Assembly: GCA_963682025.1 (NCBI GenBank)
Contig: OY821520.1
Coordinates: 89,763,670 to 89,827,669, forward strand
DNA: 64,000 nucleotides
Direction of reading: 5' to 3'
Origin: Cordilura impudica
Lineage: Eukaryota > Arthropoda > Insecta > Diptera > Scathophagidae
Shown here: positions 11,581 through 22,764 of the stretch, piece by piece
Layout of the letters: every line of letters starts with the position of its first letter
Position numbering within the stretch: the stretch's first letter is position 1
Made by a program: the position numbers and the translations under genes
The notes under the pieces: generated by a model
Databases searched by the model: none
What the model saw: only the letters and a program-made list of their open reading frames with translations
Told to the model about the DNA's origin: nothing

Positions 11581-12374
11581 TATACCCTATACCACTATGT
11601 GGTTTGGGTATAATGACTTTGTGCTGCTGTTTGTAACAACCAAAAATATTTGACCTAGACCCATCTTTAATTATACCGATCGAATCAGAATCACTTTTTG
11701 AGTTGATTTAACAATGTCCGTCTGTCCGTCCGTCCGTCCGTCCGTCCGTCTGTGTGTCCATGTAAACCTTGTAATCAAACTGCAGGTCGCAAATATGAAT
11801 ATATTTTGATGAATTTTGGTATATAAGCTTTTATCGGCCATGGCATGAACGCTATTGAAATTGGTGAGAATCAGTCCATATTCAAACCTAGCCCCCATAC
11901 AAATTACCCCTATGAAATCGACATAAATTGCCATAAGATCCAAATTGTCATATAAATCTTATTCAAATTGGGTTTTGTATGCGTTCGTTACGTCCATTAA
12001 TGAGTAGTCCAAAAATGATCCCTTTGGCCTCATATAGAGCTGCTTCCCGATCTTCACTTAAATCTATTAAAAAACAAAAATATTGAACTGATTCTTCTCA
12101 GATTTTGTTTGTATATATTTTTGCAAAATACAACAGACTTTACCAACCATGATCAGGATCGGTCCATTTTTGGACGTAGTCCCCATACAGATATAGCATC
12201 CGATATGAACTTTTTCATATCTGCAGCCAAAAAAATTAATAAAAATCGCACTCAAATTTTGTTTTTGCTTATTTTCTATGTCCAGTTAGTTGGGCCTAAG
12301 AGATAGGGTTTCTAAACGCATGGTATAGGGTATCGTATAGTCGGTCTAGACCGACTATAATTTTCTTACTTGTC
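11581..12374 (+). repeat. Helentron/DINE-like repeat, copy D (full length, reference copy)
   Basis: This is the best full copy. It begins ATACCCTATACC and near its end has the inverted GGTATAGGGTAT, a 12-bp subterminal inverted repeat. Near 11715-11755 is a TCCG/GTCC microsatellite inside a conserved phrase (GAGTTGATTTAACAATGTCC). At 12336-12359 is a perfect 24-bp palindrome centred on TCTAGA, followed by a T-rich run and ACTTG. It is non-coding. The layout matches what is described for Drosophila DINE-1/INE-1 (subterminal inverted repeats, two conserved blocks around a microsatellite, 3' hairpin), which are Helentron-derived. The family link is from memory. Confidence 0.75.
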
Positions 12375-12456
12375 TTTTGTTTGTTAGATCTGCAGTCATT
12401 TTTCAGACATATTGCAATTAATGCTGTAATTAATATGCAAATTTTTAATTTTGTTT

Positions 12457-13003
12457 CAATGGTGCGTGGTTCGAAAACTCATAACTACATTGTATTCATA
12501 ATCGGACCGATTTCTGGCATTTCAGCCTTCATCAGCGATTTATTGAACACTGTGTTAATTGTTATGTTATAATTGAATAGATTGTTTCTATATGAAATTT
12601 TTCTACCTATGGCGGCCATGAGCTTTGAACCCTGAAACTTCACATACACTTGTACTTGCATTTTTTGGTCAACGCTTTCACACACTCACCTAAAATCAGG
12701 CCTACGAGCAGTGTGGTTGGAATCAGTTTTCATATCATACAGCTTTTACTTCGTATTAAATTCAGAAGATACTACTCTGTCCAAACAAAAAATAGTTATT
12801 TTTGAACTTTTTAATATTATTTAATAAGTAAAAAAATATCATATAGAAACAATTTATTCAATTATAACATAGAAATTATCACATTGTTCAATAAATCGCT
12901 GGTGCAGGCTTAAATGTCGGAAGCCGGTTCGATTAATACTACAGTGTAGTTATGAACTTTTGAAATAAATATATGCTTTCTTCTTCTCTACCATGCACCA
13001 TTG
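12457..13003. mobile_element. MITE with termini CAATGGTGCRTGG, nested in the hAT element
   Basis: The left end is CAATGGTGCGTGG and the reversed right end is CAATGGTGCATGG. Long arms follow: TTCATAACTACACTG-like, CCGGCTTCCGACATT-like and ACCAGCGATTTATTGAACA-like segments occur in both orientations, as do TTATAATTGAAT and TTGTTTCTATATGA. No clear target duplication was seen. It lies between repeat copies D and E inside the hAT transposase gene. Confidence 0.75.
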
Positions 13004-13012
13004 ATAAATTTT

Positions 13013-13766
13013 TTATACCCTATACCACTATGTGGTTTGAAAATATTTGACCTAGACCTATCTTTTATTATACCGATCGAATCCGAATCATTATCTGATT
13101 CGATTTAACGATGTCCGTCCGTCCGTCTGTGTGTCCATGTAAAGTTTGTAATCAAACTGCAGGTCGCAAATATAAATATATTTTGATGAATTTTGGTATA
13201 TAAGCTTTTATCGACCGTAGGATGAACACTGTTGAAATTGGTGAGAATCGGTCCATGATCAGACTTAGCCCCCATAAAAATGGCCCCTATGAAATCGACT
13301 TAAATTGCCATAGGATCCAAATTATCATATAAATCTTAGTCAAATTGGGTTTGTATGTATTTATATTACATCCAGTAATCAGTAGTTCAGAAATGATCCC
13401 TATGAGATAACTCTTAATCATAGGCCCCATATAGAGCTGCTTCCCGATCTTCACTTAAATCTATTAAAAAAACAAAAATGTTGCACTGATTCTTCTCAAA
13501 TTTTGTTTGTATATATTTTTGCAATATACAAGAGACCTTACCAAAGATGGTCAGGATCGGTCCATTTTTGGGCCTAGTCCCATATAAATATAGCATCCGA
13601 TATGAACTTTTTCATATCTGCAGCCAAAAAATGAATAAAAATCCCACTCAAATGGTTTATGCTTATTTTCTATACCCAGTTAGTTGAGCCTGAGAGAAGG
13701 GGTCTCTAAACGCATGGTATAGGGTATCCTATAGTCGGTCTCGATCGACTATAATTTTCCTACTTG
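13013..13766 (+). repeat. Helentron/DINE-like repeat, copy E (near full length)
   Basis: It starts ATACCCTATACCACTATGTG, has a short internal loss after GTGG, then ACGATGTCCGTCCGTCCGTC. It ends with the hairpin GTCGGTCTCGATCGAC, T run and ACTTG. Its right edge abuts the hAT codons for QVQNK. Confidence 0.75.
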
Positions 13767-15469
13767 TTTTGTTTTGCACTTGTGGATCATCTTTTCCATC
13801 TAGGGACAACCATAAATTTGTAGATTCTGCTAAAGTACAATCTGTCGATTGCACTTTGTTCGGCAGGATAGATACTGGATCGAGCAAGGTAATTAATTTA
13901 TTGACATTATCAATAAATTCATCATTAAATAATAAATTTTTGACATTTGGCTTGATATTGTTAGACTCTATAATGAGTTGGCGCATGAATTTCAAATTTG
14001 GTTTTAAACATACGCAGCAGTCCCGATACGAGCACCAGCGGGTTTCTGCAGCAAGTTTTATTTTGTTTCCACATTGCTCTAAAATCGCTTGCTCTAAGTC
14101 AGCATGTCTAAATTCTTTGAGTACCGCCGTTAAATTTGAGATCGTTGTTTGGCCTAGCAGGTCTTTTGCTATCAAATTAGCAACATGTGCGCTGCAGTTG
14201 CTGTGCCATATATCAACTAATTTTTCCATCCGGACCATATTTGCTACATTATCGGAAACAACTGCGTAAACATGGGTGTTGTACCCCACATGACCAATTT
14301 TTATTGAAGCGCGAACAATTTCTGCCAATTTTTCCGCGTTTTCTGATTCACCAAGATTCAAGGAATGCTTTTTCACCGTTGGCATTATGTAGCATTGTGA
14401 CGACTGTTTTTTGATTGCTTGCCGTATTTTTCCAACCATCAATAAGCATAACGGAGTCACCACTTAGCATTTGTTTTGAAATATGGATTTGCCTTTCATA
14501 TTCTTTATCCACAGTGTGGTTGAAAGCATTTTTCTACTTGGAACGGCTTTGGCATAGGCTGGCCTTAATTTTTTCAACATTTCTTTAAAAGGCTCTGCTT
14601 CGACAACGTTTAAAGGAATGTTGCATCCATAGAAAAATTTCGCAACTACTTCAGAAATCTCGTCTTCTTCTTTTTTTTTTGTTATTTTGTCAAAAAACTG
14701 TTTTAAACAGGTGGTCTTTTTGCTTTTCGGATATTTGAATAGTGGATAGTCAGATTCACTACATGCTGATGAAGTTGATGGTGCTGTTGATGATGGTGTT
14801 GTTGATGATTGAGCTGTTGACGATGTGTTGTTGATGATGGTGTTGTTGGAAGACTTGTCAATGCCATTGGAATATCAGCATGTGACGAGTTGGAATTATC
14901 CATTATTGATATTTCTCTGGAATTGCCAAAATCCATTGATGTCTCTGCATTATCGTTTATTTCAATAATGGTTCCAATATTAGGAATATGTGTTGGTTTT
15001 TTACAACGATTTCTAAAAAAACAAGTCTCTTGACATGAAGAACATAAAGAAATATCATATTACCCACCTATGACCCTGTAGCCTTTGAATGGCAGTGTTT
15101 GTTAAAATTTTTTTGCAATAATTGCATAAGGCGTTATAGTTTTTGCCATCTTTTTTATTTCAAAATTTAGCTGATTAATAATTTTTTTGTTTTCACTCAT
15201 TTTGCTGATTTGCAAATGTGCTTAAGATCAACAGCTGATTGATATGCCAGATACGAAAGAGTTGCCTAGAACTAATTATTAAACTTATGAATATAACATT
15301 AAATTATTACTATTAAATGTGAAATTATTACTACAACATATAATCATTATTATTAGATAAATTTATTGATCAATTATTTTATTAATAATTTCAATCCATG
15401 GATGAAATTTGTGTTGACTGTCCATCTGTTGAATTTATAAATAGAACGGGAACACTTGTTAAAAACGAG

Positions 15470-15625
15470 AAAATTTTTACGTAAATGTGTAAAAGTATAA
15501 AAATTTACGTAAAAGTGTAAAATTTTACACTTCTGCGTAAAGTTTTACACTTACGTAAATTTTTACACTTTTACACATTTTTTATGTGTAAAATTCCTTT
15601 TTTTAGTTTTACGCGTAAAAGCAAA
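15470..15625. promoter_or_regulatory. Right subterminal GTAAAATTTTAC-like array of the hAT element
   Basis: Units such as GTGTAAAATTTTACAC, ACGTAAATTTTTACAC and TTTTACGCGTAAAA recur, mirroring the left-end array at 10411-10640. They are candidate transposase binding sites. Confidence 0.6.
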
Positions 15626-15639
15626 ACACTGGTATAAAT

Positions 15640-16404
15640 CAAGCCACACACTTGAATTTGGTGTCTACTAATTTTTTGTTTATTAAGTTGGTTGGTCTCC
15701 AAGCACTTGTAACTTGAGGATCAGTTATTGGTAATTAAAGCAAAATAAATTCTTTTAAGTACAGATTTTTATTGACGTTTTGTTGCGGTATTTATACAAA
15801 AATTTGTACATAAAAGCTGACTTATCTAAATGTTATTGAATTAAAATTTATAATATATTAGCAAAAAACAAAACAGACCAGCAAAACCTACAAATGTAAT
15901 TTAATATATAAATAATAAAATTTACGTTAAATTGACCAATAACAAGAAAGACAATATTAACTACATAACATTCAACGTATTCACTAATTTTTATAATTTA
16001 TTAGGGGAATTCTACAATTACCGATTTTATAAATATTAAGGGCCGTACGTAAAAAAAAAATAAAGTGTACTTCAAGTAGAAATATTTAGTTTTGACTCGG
16101 GGGTCACACAGATTCGATAGCGCTAATTCTTATGGCTTTGGCATTTTTTCGATTTTCTTCCAAAATCTTTTACGTTATTTTCAGTCTATTCATTCTTCTT
16201 TAAATTGGCGTTAATTAGAGTACAATAGTTTGTAATTGGCCGATATTTCACATAAGACCAAATTCATAAGTTTCTCTGCAATAATTCAGACCTCGACATT
16301 CCAAATAAATTATTAATATTTTTGAAAAGAATATGTTCCCTAGACTATAGTACTCAAAAATAAAAAAATAAAAAACACAAAAACAAGTAAAAAATTTAGA
16401 GCAT
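15640..16404. other. AT-rich stretch without recognised features
   Basis: This lies between the hAT element and the next repeat copy. There are no convincing open frames, inverted ends or known motifs; it is probably intron sequence. Confidence 0.55.
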
Positions 16405-16848
16405 TTTCCTATTGAGGCTATTTTTGTTCTTCTGATTAACGAATGTAATAAACACACATAAACCCAATTTGAATGGGACATATATGGTAATTTGGGTATT
16501 ATGGCAATTTAAGTCGATCTCATAGGTGTCATTTGTATGGCGACTGAACTGAACATGCACCGATTTTCACCAGTTTCAATAGCGCTCATTCTGTAGCTAA
16601 TGGAAGCTTAACATTTGGTATGAAATTTCATCAAAATGTTTCCATATTTGCGACCTGTAGTTTGATTACAAGGTTACGTGGACACGGAGACAGACGGACG
16701 GACGGACATCGCGAAATCGACTCAGAAAGTGATTCAGAGTCGATCGTTATCGTCGAAGATGGGTCTAGGTCAAATATTTTTGGTAATTACAAACATCAGC
16801 ACAAAGTCAATACACCCAGTATAGTGGTATATGGTATAAAAAGAGCAA
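16405..16848 (-). repeat. Helentron/DINE-like repeat, copy F (5' half, inverted)
   Basis: The inverted copy contains ACAGACGGACGGACGGACAT, GATGGGTCTAGGTCAAATAT and CAGCACAAAGTCAATACACC, and ends with ATATGGTATA at its 5' edge. The hairpin end is missing. Confidence 0.7.
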
Positions 16849-16974
16849 ATTAGAAATTTTGTGAGTCTCTACATATAAATAGGTACAATATCCAGGTTGA
16901 ATCGTAAATTTTCTGAGCAGATTAAAATATTTGATCACACATAAAAAATATTTAGTTGTTAAATTAATATTAAA

Positions 16975-17341
16975 CTAGCAGATTCTAGCGCTCGAAATTC
17001 GAGTGCAATTTATAGGCATCTTTATCTTTGAACTTAGCCAATTCACAAACCAACATTCTTATGGTTTATTATTATTATGAATGAAGATAACAAACTCATT
17101 AGCAAACACATAAACAAATTTAATAAAACACACATAGCATATGTACAATTTTATATATGTGGTAGTAGCATCTTTAAATGCATTTTACCCAAAATAAAGG
17201 AAAAAATTTAAAAATCTGTAAATATTGAAAACGGCTAAAAAGAAATACCTTTCAAATAATATACGTTTGGTAAAAATCGGGATGAAACGGTAGAACAAAA
17301 CAGCGGTCACAAGAAATCGCCTAGCCTATTAAAATTATAGA
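16975..17341 (-). mobile_element. Helitron-like non-autonomous element, copy 1
   Basis: Read on the minus strand it starts TCTATAATTTTAATAGGC and ends CTCGAATTTCGAGCGC, then 12 nt, then CTAG. A short hairpin (CTCGAA/TTCGAG) about 12 nt before a CTAG end, a TC start and an A|T flank (A before TC, T after CTAG) are the marks of Helitrons. A second copy is at 46245-46610. No coding sequence; about 367 bp. Confidence 0.6.
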
Positions 17342-18474
17342 TTTGGATAATTACAGAGTGACAATATCCTTAATTCTACCCTAGTTTATAACAACGAGTT
17401 TACTTTCACGCCATTCAAGTATTTGTTGTCATCATTCGGCTCTTGCAGGGCTGCTCGATGTTGTTGGTGGGAATTTACTGCCTTGCTGTATTTCTGGGTG
17501 TTGATAATAACGTCATATTGGTGTCGGCTATGTGCAATAGTATCATTGTGTAATAGGCTGCGTTGTTGGATTTTTAGAAGATGCAACGTAAGCTTGTGAA
17601 CTTATTTTTAAAAATTTTGTATGTGCTGTTCATTTGTGAGCAAAAAGCTATTGTAAATATATTTTGCGATAACTTATATAGATATGAATCGGTTCCCATG
17701 GTCAAGTCAAAACAGACAAACAAACTATGAAAATGAGCCCATTCGGACTCTGTATAAAAATATTTGAAACATCTATTTATAAATAAGAGCCAATGAAGTT
17801 TTAATTGAAGGACTTTTTATGTTGAAAAAAATCTTTGTAATCTAACACTATATAACTTACCATTTTAAGGCACGTTGTGAAAATAAACTCATCAAATTTA
17901 TTCCTTTCATACATCTCTATCTATGTAGGATCGGGACTAAGACGGATCAGGACAGGACGTATTAGGACGTACATTTAACACCAGTAGGCCATGGACACCA
18001 TTTTGACACCAGTAGGCCATGGACTAATAATAGACACTATGGGAGTGAGTGGGACAGTAACATGAAACGAACGTAGGACGTACATTTAAATATAACTGAC
18101 ATTTTGACACCAGTAGGCCATTAACTAATAATAGACACTATGGGTGTGAGCAGGATAGTAAGACACAGACAGAGATAGACACATAGGAGATAAAACAGAC
18201 AAAGTCGGACAACGCTAAACGAACATTTTGAAAGCCAGGACAGTTCTCCAGCAGCAGCCGGTGGTATAAAATCAAAAGCGCAATAAAGCAATACTTTTAA
18301 TTAATATATTAAAATAATTATATGTACGAACTAAAATTAAACTGACGTGTTGTGATTTTTGAAGTGTCGATAGGAAAAAGGTAAATCCCACATCTATTCG
18401 TATTAAAAATTATTTACCGTTTTACGAGTTGCTACCATTTTATGAATTTTTACTTTTTACCACTCTGTGTTTTC
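17342..18474. other. AT-rich stretch containing a two-unit direct repeat
   Basis: At about 17960-18170 a unit of roughly 110-120 bp occurs twice. Shared phrases are AGGACGTACATTTAA, TTTTGACACCAGTAGGCCAT and CTAATAATAGACACTATGGG. At 18250-18290 GGTATAAAATC and CAATAAAG look like a TATA box and a poly(A) signal, so a solo LTR is possible but unproven. No gene was recognised. Confidence 0.5.
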
Positions 18475-19035
18475 TTAGAGTTGATTATACGTTGGCAGTC
18501 CATCCGTCCGACTGTCTATCTGTCTTCCTGTGTGTCTATGTAAGCCTCGAAGTCAAACAACAGGTCGCAATATATTATATTAGCCTCTGTTAGTCTTGGC
18601 ATAAACGGTATTTAAATTGGTGCAAATTGGAGCTTGCTCAGATCTAATCCCAACAACTGAGACCTATGTGATCGACATAGGATGCAAACTATTATACAGA
18701 GCTTAGTCAAATTTGATTGATGTGTATGTTTGTTACACCCTTTAATTATTAATCCATTTCTAGTCGTAGTCCCCATATAAATGAGATCCCTTTCTTTACC
18801 TAACCTTTACTTTACTTTTTTGCAAAAAAACTAAATAACTTTTACCAAATATGGTCGTGATCGATATATAATTCGACTTCGTCCCCATAAGAAAATTGTG
18901 GTCGAACTTTGAACTTTTTCTTATCGGCGAGAAGCAAATTTATAACATGTCCACTCCAACTTGGTTTCTGCTTATTTTATATATCCAATTTTTCCGATCT
19001 GATCAATAGTCAGTCTAAACCGACCATAATTTTGT
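18475..19035 (+). repeat. Helentron/DINE-like repeat, copy G (old, diverged)
   Basis: It retains CCATCCGTCCGACTGTC, TGTGTCTATGTAAGCC, CCCCATATAAATGAGATCCC and AACTTTTTCTTATCGGCGAG, and ends near GTCAGTCTAAACCGACCATA. The divergence suggests an old insertion. Confidence 0.6.
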
Positions 19036-20150
19036 AATTTGAAACCACTCTACAAAACGATGTCTCTAAATAAGAAAAAGTAAATATGAGATCACATGTA
19101 GAAGTTACTAACCCTAATGGGGCTGTACGTTTTTTTAATTAGAAAAAAAACATTCTTCAAAATCTGCAATTGTAATATGCGACGTTTGTTGGATTGATGT
19201 CTTTTTTAACAACTGAAATATTATTTTCCCAGAAATTAGTTAGAGTTATTGCTGTGCAATGAGTTAAAGTTAAATCAGGTCATTCTATATTATGACTACA
19301 GTGGGTTTACATGAAATTAATTAACGTGTTTTTCAGCTCCATTCTCTGTACTTCTTCCACACTAGAAACTAGCCTGCTAGACAAAGTGTTTCTAATTTAA
19401 CTTTTCAGCGCCATTAGAAATTTCTGAATCTGGAAGTATCTCTCTTTCAAAAGCACACACTAATAGCAGATGTATTGTGTGTACCAACCTAGTTGCGATG
19501 AATTAAATAACCGAATTTTAAGTTGATTGATATTACAATCCTATTGTCTTAGCAGAAATATTTTATCACAATAGAAAATGGTTAGTTATCACTAAATTTC
19601 TTTTGATAATATTGAAAATTAATTTTTTGAACTTTCGGGCAATTTTGTTAGCGATCTGAGATATCCCAAGTCATGGTGAAACGAGCTCCGACGAGTTCGA
19701 AGTTCTCAAGCCAATGAGTTTATGTTCTGTGTAAATTCAAATTTAATGTAATAAGAAAATAGTACGATATATTACTGTAAATCTAAATTGTTGTATATTG
19801 CAATTATTTTGTAATAATATGATGTCTTTTATTTAAATAGACGTCCCTTAAAAAAGTCAACAAAAAACTGACAAAACGTTGGGAAAAATATAACAAGAAA
19901 AACACATTTTATTTATATTAAGGGTTTTCACTCTTGGTAGTAAAGTACCCTTGTAACCCTCGTAAATGTTGTACATATAGTAAAAATATTACTATTTACA
20001 ACACCACAACAACAAAATGTATGAAATTGAAATTTACTACGCTGTGTTAAAAGTACAAGGGTAAAAGCTATAGCACATCTAAAAGACTGAACATTTCCAA
20101 GACTGAAACAGCTGATTATTGAGCTGCCAAAACAATTGATTATTTTTTTA
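19036..20150. other. AT-rich stretch without recognised genes
   Basis: No coding or clear mobile-element signal was found. ACCCTTGTA at about 19949 and its complement TACAAGGGT at about 20053 might be ends of a small element, but the arms do not extend convincingly. Confidence 0.5.
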
Positions 20151-20152
20151 TT

Positions 20153-20515
20153 TTATATTTTATGGTAAATGGTAATCAAAATAATAAAAAAAAATGTATC
20201 AAAATAATGAAAAGCATCTTCTCCAGATGACCCGAGTCTGTATAGGACAATTGCTAACTGGTACTCAACTGGAAATTGTTCACATGACTGGGGTTGGTTA
20301 AATTCTGTATCTCCAGAAATCATAGACACCAGTGTATGAAACTTAACTCGACCAACCCTCAGCATTTAGAAAAATCTGTTATCATATAATTAGGTTTAGT
20401 GATTTTGGGACCGAATTCCAAGCTCCGTGGCGATACACTTTAACTAAAATATTGTCATCAACTAATTCATCTAAAATGTGGTCAATGCCATCATGTTCAC
20501 ATGTATCTACAAAAG
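20153..20515 (-). pseudogene. PIF/Harbinger-like DDE transposase, N-terminal fragment
   Basis: The minus strand reads MLRVGRVKFHTLVSMISGDT, then FNQPQSCEQFPVEYQLAIVL and YRLGSSGEDAFHYFD before losing similarity. This resembles the N-terminal region of insect PIF/Harbinger-type DDE endonucleases, where a PV-x-YQLA-x-x-L-x-R-x-G core precedes the catalytic domain. Just upstream, in another frame with stops, lie DHILDELVDDNILVKVYRHG and AWNSVPKSLN, probably part of the same gene. The catalytic DDE part is absent. The assignment is from motif memory only. Confidence 0.5.
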
Positions 20516-20526
20516 GAGAGTATTTA

Positions 20527-21313
20527 TATTTATACCCTATACCACTATGTGGTTTGGGTATAATGACTTTGTGCTGATGTTTGTAACAACCAAAAATATT
20601 TGACCTAGACCCATCTTTAACTATACCGATCGAATCAGAATCACTATCTGATTCGATTTAACGATGTCCGTCCGTCCGTCCGTCCTTCCGTGTGTCTATG
20701 TAAAGCTTTTAATCAAACTGCAGGTCGCAAATATGAATATATTTTGACGAAATTTGGTATTTGACCTTTCATCGGCCATGGGATGAACGCTATTGAAATT
20801 GGTGAGAATGGGTCCATGTTTAGACCTAGCCCCCATACAAATGACCCCTATGAAATCAACATATATTGCCATAAGATCCAAATTATCATACAAATCTTAG
20901 TCAAATTGGGTTTGTATGTATATATTACATCCATTAATCATTATTCCAAAAATGATCCCTATTGGATAACTCTTAGTCATAGGCCCCATATAGAGATGCT
21001 TCCCGATCTTCACTTAAATCTGTCAAAAAACAAAAATCTTGCACTGATTCTTCTCAAATTTTGTTTGTATATAGTTTTGCAAAATACAAGAGACTTTACT
21101 AAACATGGTCAGGATCGGTCCATTTTTGGGTCTAGTCCCCATATAGATATAGCATCCGATATGAAATTTTTCATATCTGCAGCCGAAAAAATTAATAAAA
21201 ATTCCACTCAAATTTCGTTTATAATTATTTTCTATATCCAGTTAGTTGGGCCTGAGAGGGTATCTAAACGCATGGTATAGGGTATCGTATAGTCCGTCTA
21301 GACCGACTATAAT
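20527..21313 (+). repeat. Helentron/DINE-like repeat, copy H (full, first of a tandem pair)
   Basis: It starts TTATACCCTATACCACTATG and has the GTCCGTCCGTCCGTCC block. It ends with the palindrome around GTCCGTCTAGACCGACTATA. It lacks the usual T-run and ACTTG tail because the next copy begins immediately. Confidence 0.8.
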
Positions 21314-22088
21314 TATACCCTATACTACTATGTGACTTGGGTATAATGACTTTGTGCTGCTGTTTGTAACTACCAAAAATATTTGACCTAGACCCATCTT
21401 TAATTATACCGATCGAATCAGAATCACTAACTGATTCGATTTAACAATGTCCGTCCGTGTGTCCGTCCGTCTGTGGGTCCATGTAAACCTTGCAATCAAA
21501 CTGCAGGTCGCATATCTGAATATATTTTGATGAAATTTGGTGTGTATGCTTTCATTGGACATAGGATGAATGCTGTTGAAATTGGTGAGAATCGGTCCAT
21601 GTTTAGACCTAGCCCCCATACAAATGACCCCTATGAAATCGATATAAATTGCCATAAGATCCAAATTGTCATATAGATCTTACTCAAATTGGGTTTGTAT
21701 GCATTTATTATATCCATTAATGAGTAGTCTAAAAATGATGCCTGGGACAACTCTTACTCATAGGCCCCATATAGAGCTGCTCCACGATTTTCACTTAAAT
21801 CTATCAAAAAACAAAAATTTTGCACTGATTCTTCTCAAATTTTGTTTGTATATACTTTTGCAAAATACAAGAGGCTTTACCAAACATAGTCAGGATCGTT
21901 CTATTTTTGGGCCTAGTCCCCATGTAGATATAGCATCCGATATGAAATTTTTCATATCTGCAGCCAAAAAAATTAATAAAAATCCCACTCAAATTTGGTT
22001 TATGCTTATTTTCTATATCCAGTTAGTTGGGCCTAAGAGATAGGGTCTCTAAACGCATGGTATAGGGTATCATATAGTCGGTCTCGAC
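21314..22088 (+). repeat. Helentron/DINE-like repeat, copy I (second of a tandem pair)
   Basis: It starts ATACCCTATACTACTATGTG directly at the end of copy H, in the same orientation. The body is complete. The 3' end is cut inside the hairpin, after TATAGTCGGTCTCGAC. Confidence 0.8.
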
Positions 22089-22764
22089 TTAGGTAAGTGC
22101 TCTTGTTAATATATAAATTCCAAAAAAAAAAAAAAATTAAAACTGAAAACATATACTATTTGGAACCAAACTAAAGAAATTTCTATTCGAATTTAGGGCG
22201 ACCCTCAAGATGAGTTTTAAACAAATATAAATTTCACCTGCTTTCATATTTCCAAATTTAACAAAAAACCAAACTCTTAAATTCACTAAAAATGAGATCT
22301 AGCAAATTTTGTAGAATCAAGCGAAAATTTAGTAGAGTTTTCAAATAAAGTTAATATCTTATAAATTCATTTGAATTCTATTGAAACCACCACAACAACT
22401 AATAAAAAACAATATTTCTCGTAAGCTCTTATTTTTTTTGGCAAACTGTCAATGACATCTTTATAACTATTTTCTTTCTATATATTAACTTTATATGTGT
22501 TTTCTGTTTTTTTATATGAATTTTGGTTTAATGCAAAAACTTTTTTTTTTGTGTAGCTCTAGCAGCATATTTTGTGGCTGCCACAATATAACGAATTTTT
22601 TTATGACTCTTACAAAACAAACTCTTACATCAACGTTAAACATATGAAATGATGGAAAGATATTGAGAAGAGAAAACACCAACATATTTATTTCATAAAA
22701 CATCACAAAATTGTGTCAACCAGTAAAGCCGCAAAATATGGCCGCATAAACACATTTCTGTGTA
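22089..22764. other. AT-rich stretch without recognised features
   Basis: A and T runs dominate. No credible coding sequence or inverted ends were seen. Confidence 0.55.

Larger units (their letters stand above)
11135..15200 (-). pseudogene. hAT transposase (BED finger to hATC domain), interrupted
   Basis: The start is ATG at 15200 (minus), MSENKKIINQLNFEIKK. A BED-type zinc finger follows, DGKNYNALCNYCKKIL then QRLQGHR, after one small shift. A low-complexity His/Gln or Ser/Thr tract follows at about 14900-14740. The hAT core reads VAKFFYGCNIPLNVVEAEPF, then FKEMLKKLRPAYAKAVPSRK. The probable catalytic motifs are LIDGWKN and VVSDNVANMVRM. Then come CSAHVANLIAKD and ETRWCSYRD. Coding stops at KDDPQVQNK near 13770 and resumes as THRTNQALNKCAI near 11575, exactly across the nested insertion. 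After another shift the C-terminal dimerisation domain appears, ATSAQLERVFSNWGYIHSH, ending at 11135. A GT-bearing site just after the BED finger could be an intron donor. Frameshifts and the insertion make it inactive. Confidence 0.88.
10411..15631 (-). mobile_element. hAT transposon with 8-bp TSD GTATAAAT, interrupted by nested repeats
   Basis: The left end is CAGGATTGGGCGCGTAAA (10411). The right end, reversed, is CAGTGTTTTGCTTTTACGCG (from 15631). The 8-bp duplication GTATAAAT flanks it exactly at 10403-10410 and 15632-15639. CAG termini, an 8-bp duplication and a BED/hATC transposase together identify hAT. A composite of three repeats (11582-13769) interrupts the transposase. Without it the element would be about 3.0 kb. 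Confidence 0.92.

Noticed and set aside
13769..14269. 166-codon open frame on the + strand
   Set aside because: It is the antisense shadow of the hAT transposase core, which reads with hAT motifs on the minus strand.
17386..17586. 66-codon minus-strand frame with balanced composition
   Set aside because: No motif, no start context and no continuation on either side; left unannotated.
17925..18345. Possible solo LTR with GGTATAAAATC and CAATAAAG
   Set aside because: No TG...CA or other clear ends, no target duplication, and no second LTR or primer-binding site.
19949..20062. Possible small MITE between ACCCTTGTA and TACAAGGGT
   Set aside because: Inverted similarity does not extend past about 10-15 bp.
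20783..21280. 165-codon open frame on the + strand, and similar frames in other repeat copies (12109, 21473, 21666, 53916)
   Set aside because: The same peptide-like text recurs wherever the DINE-like repeat occurs, in both strands and with no conserved protein motif; it is non-coding repeat.
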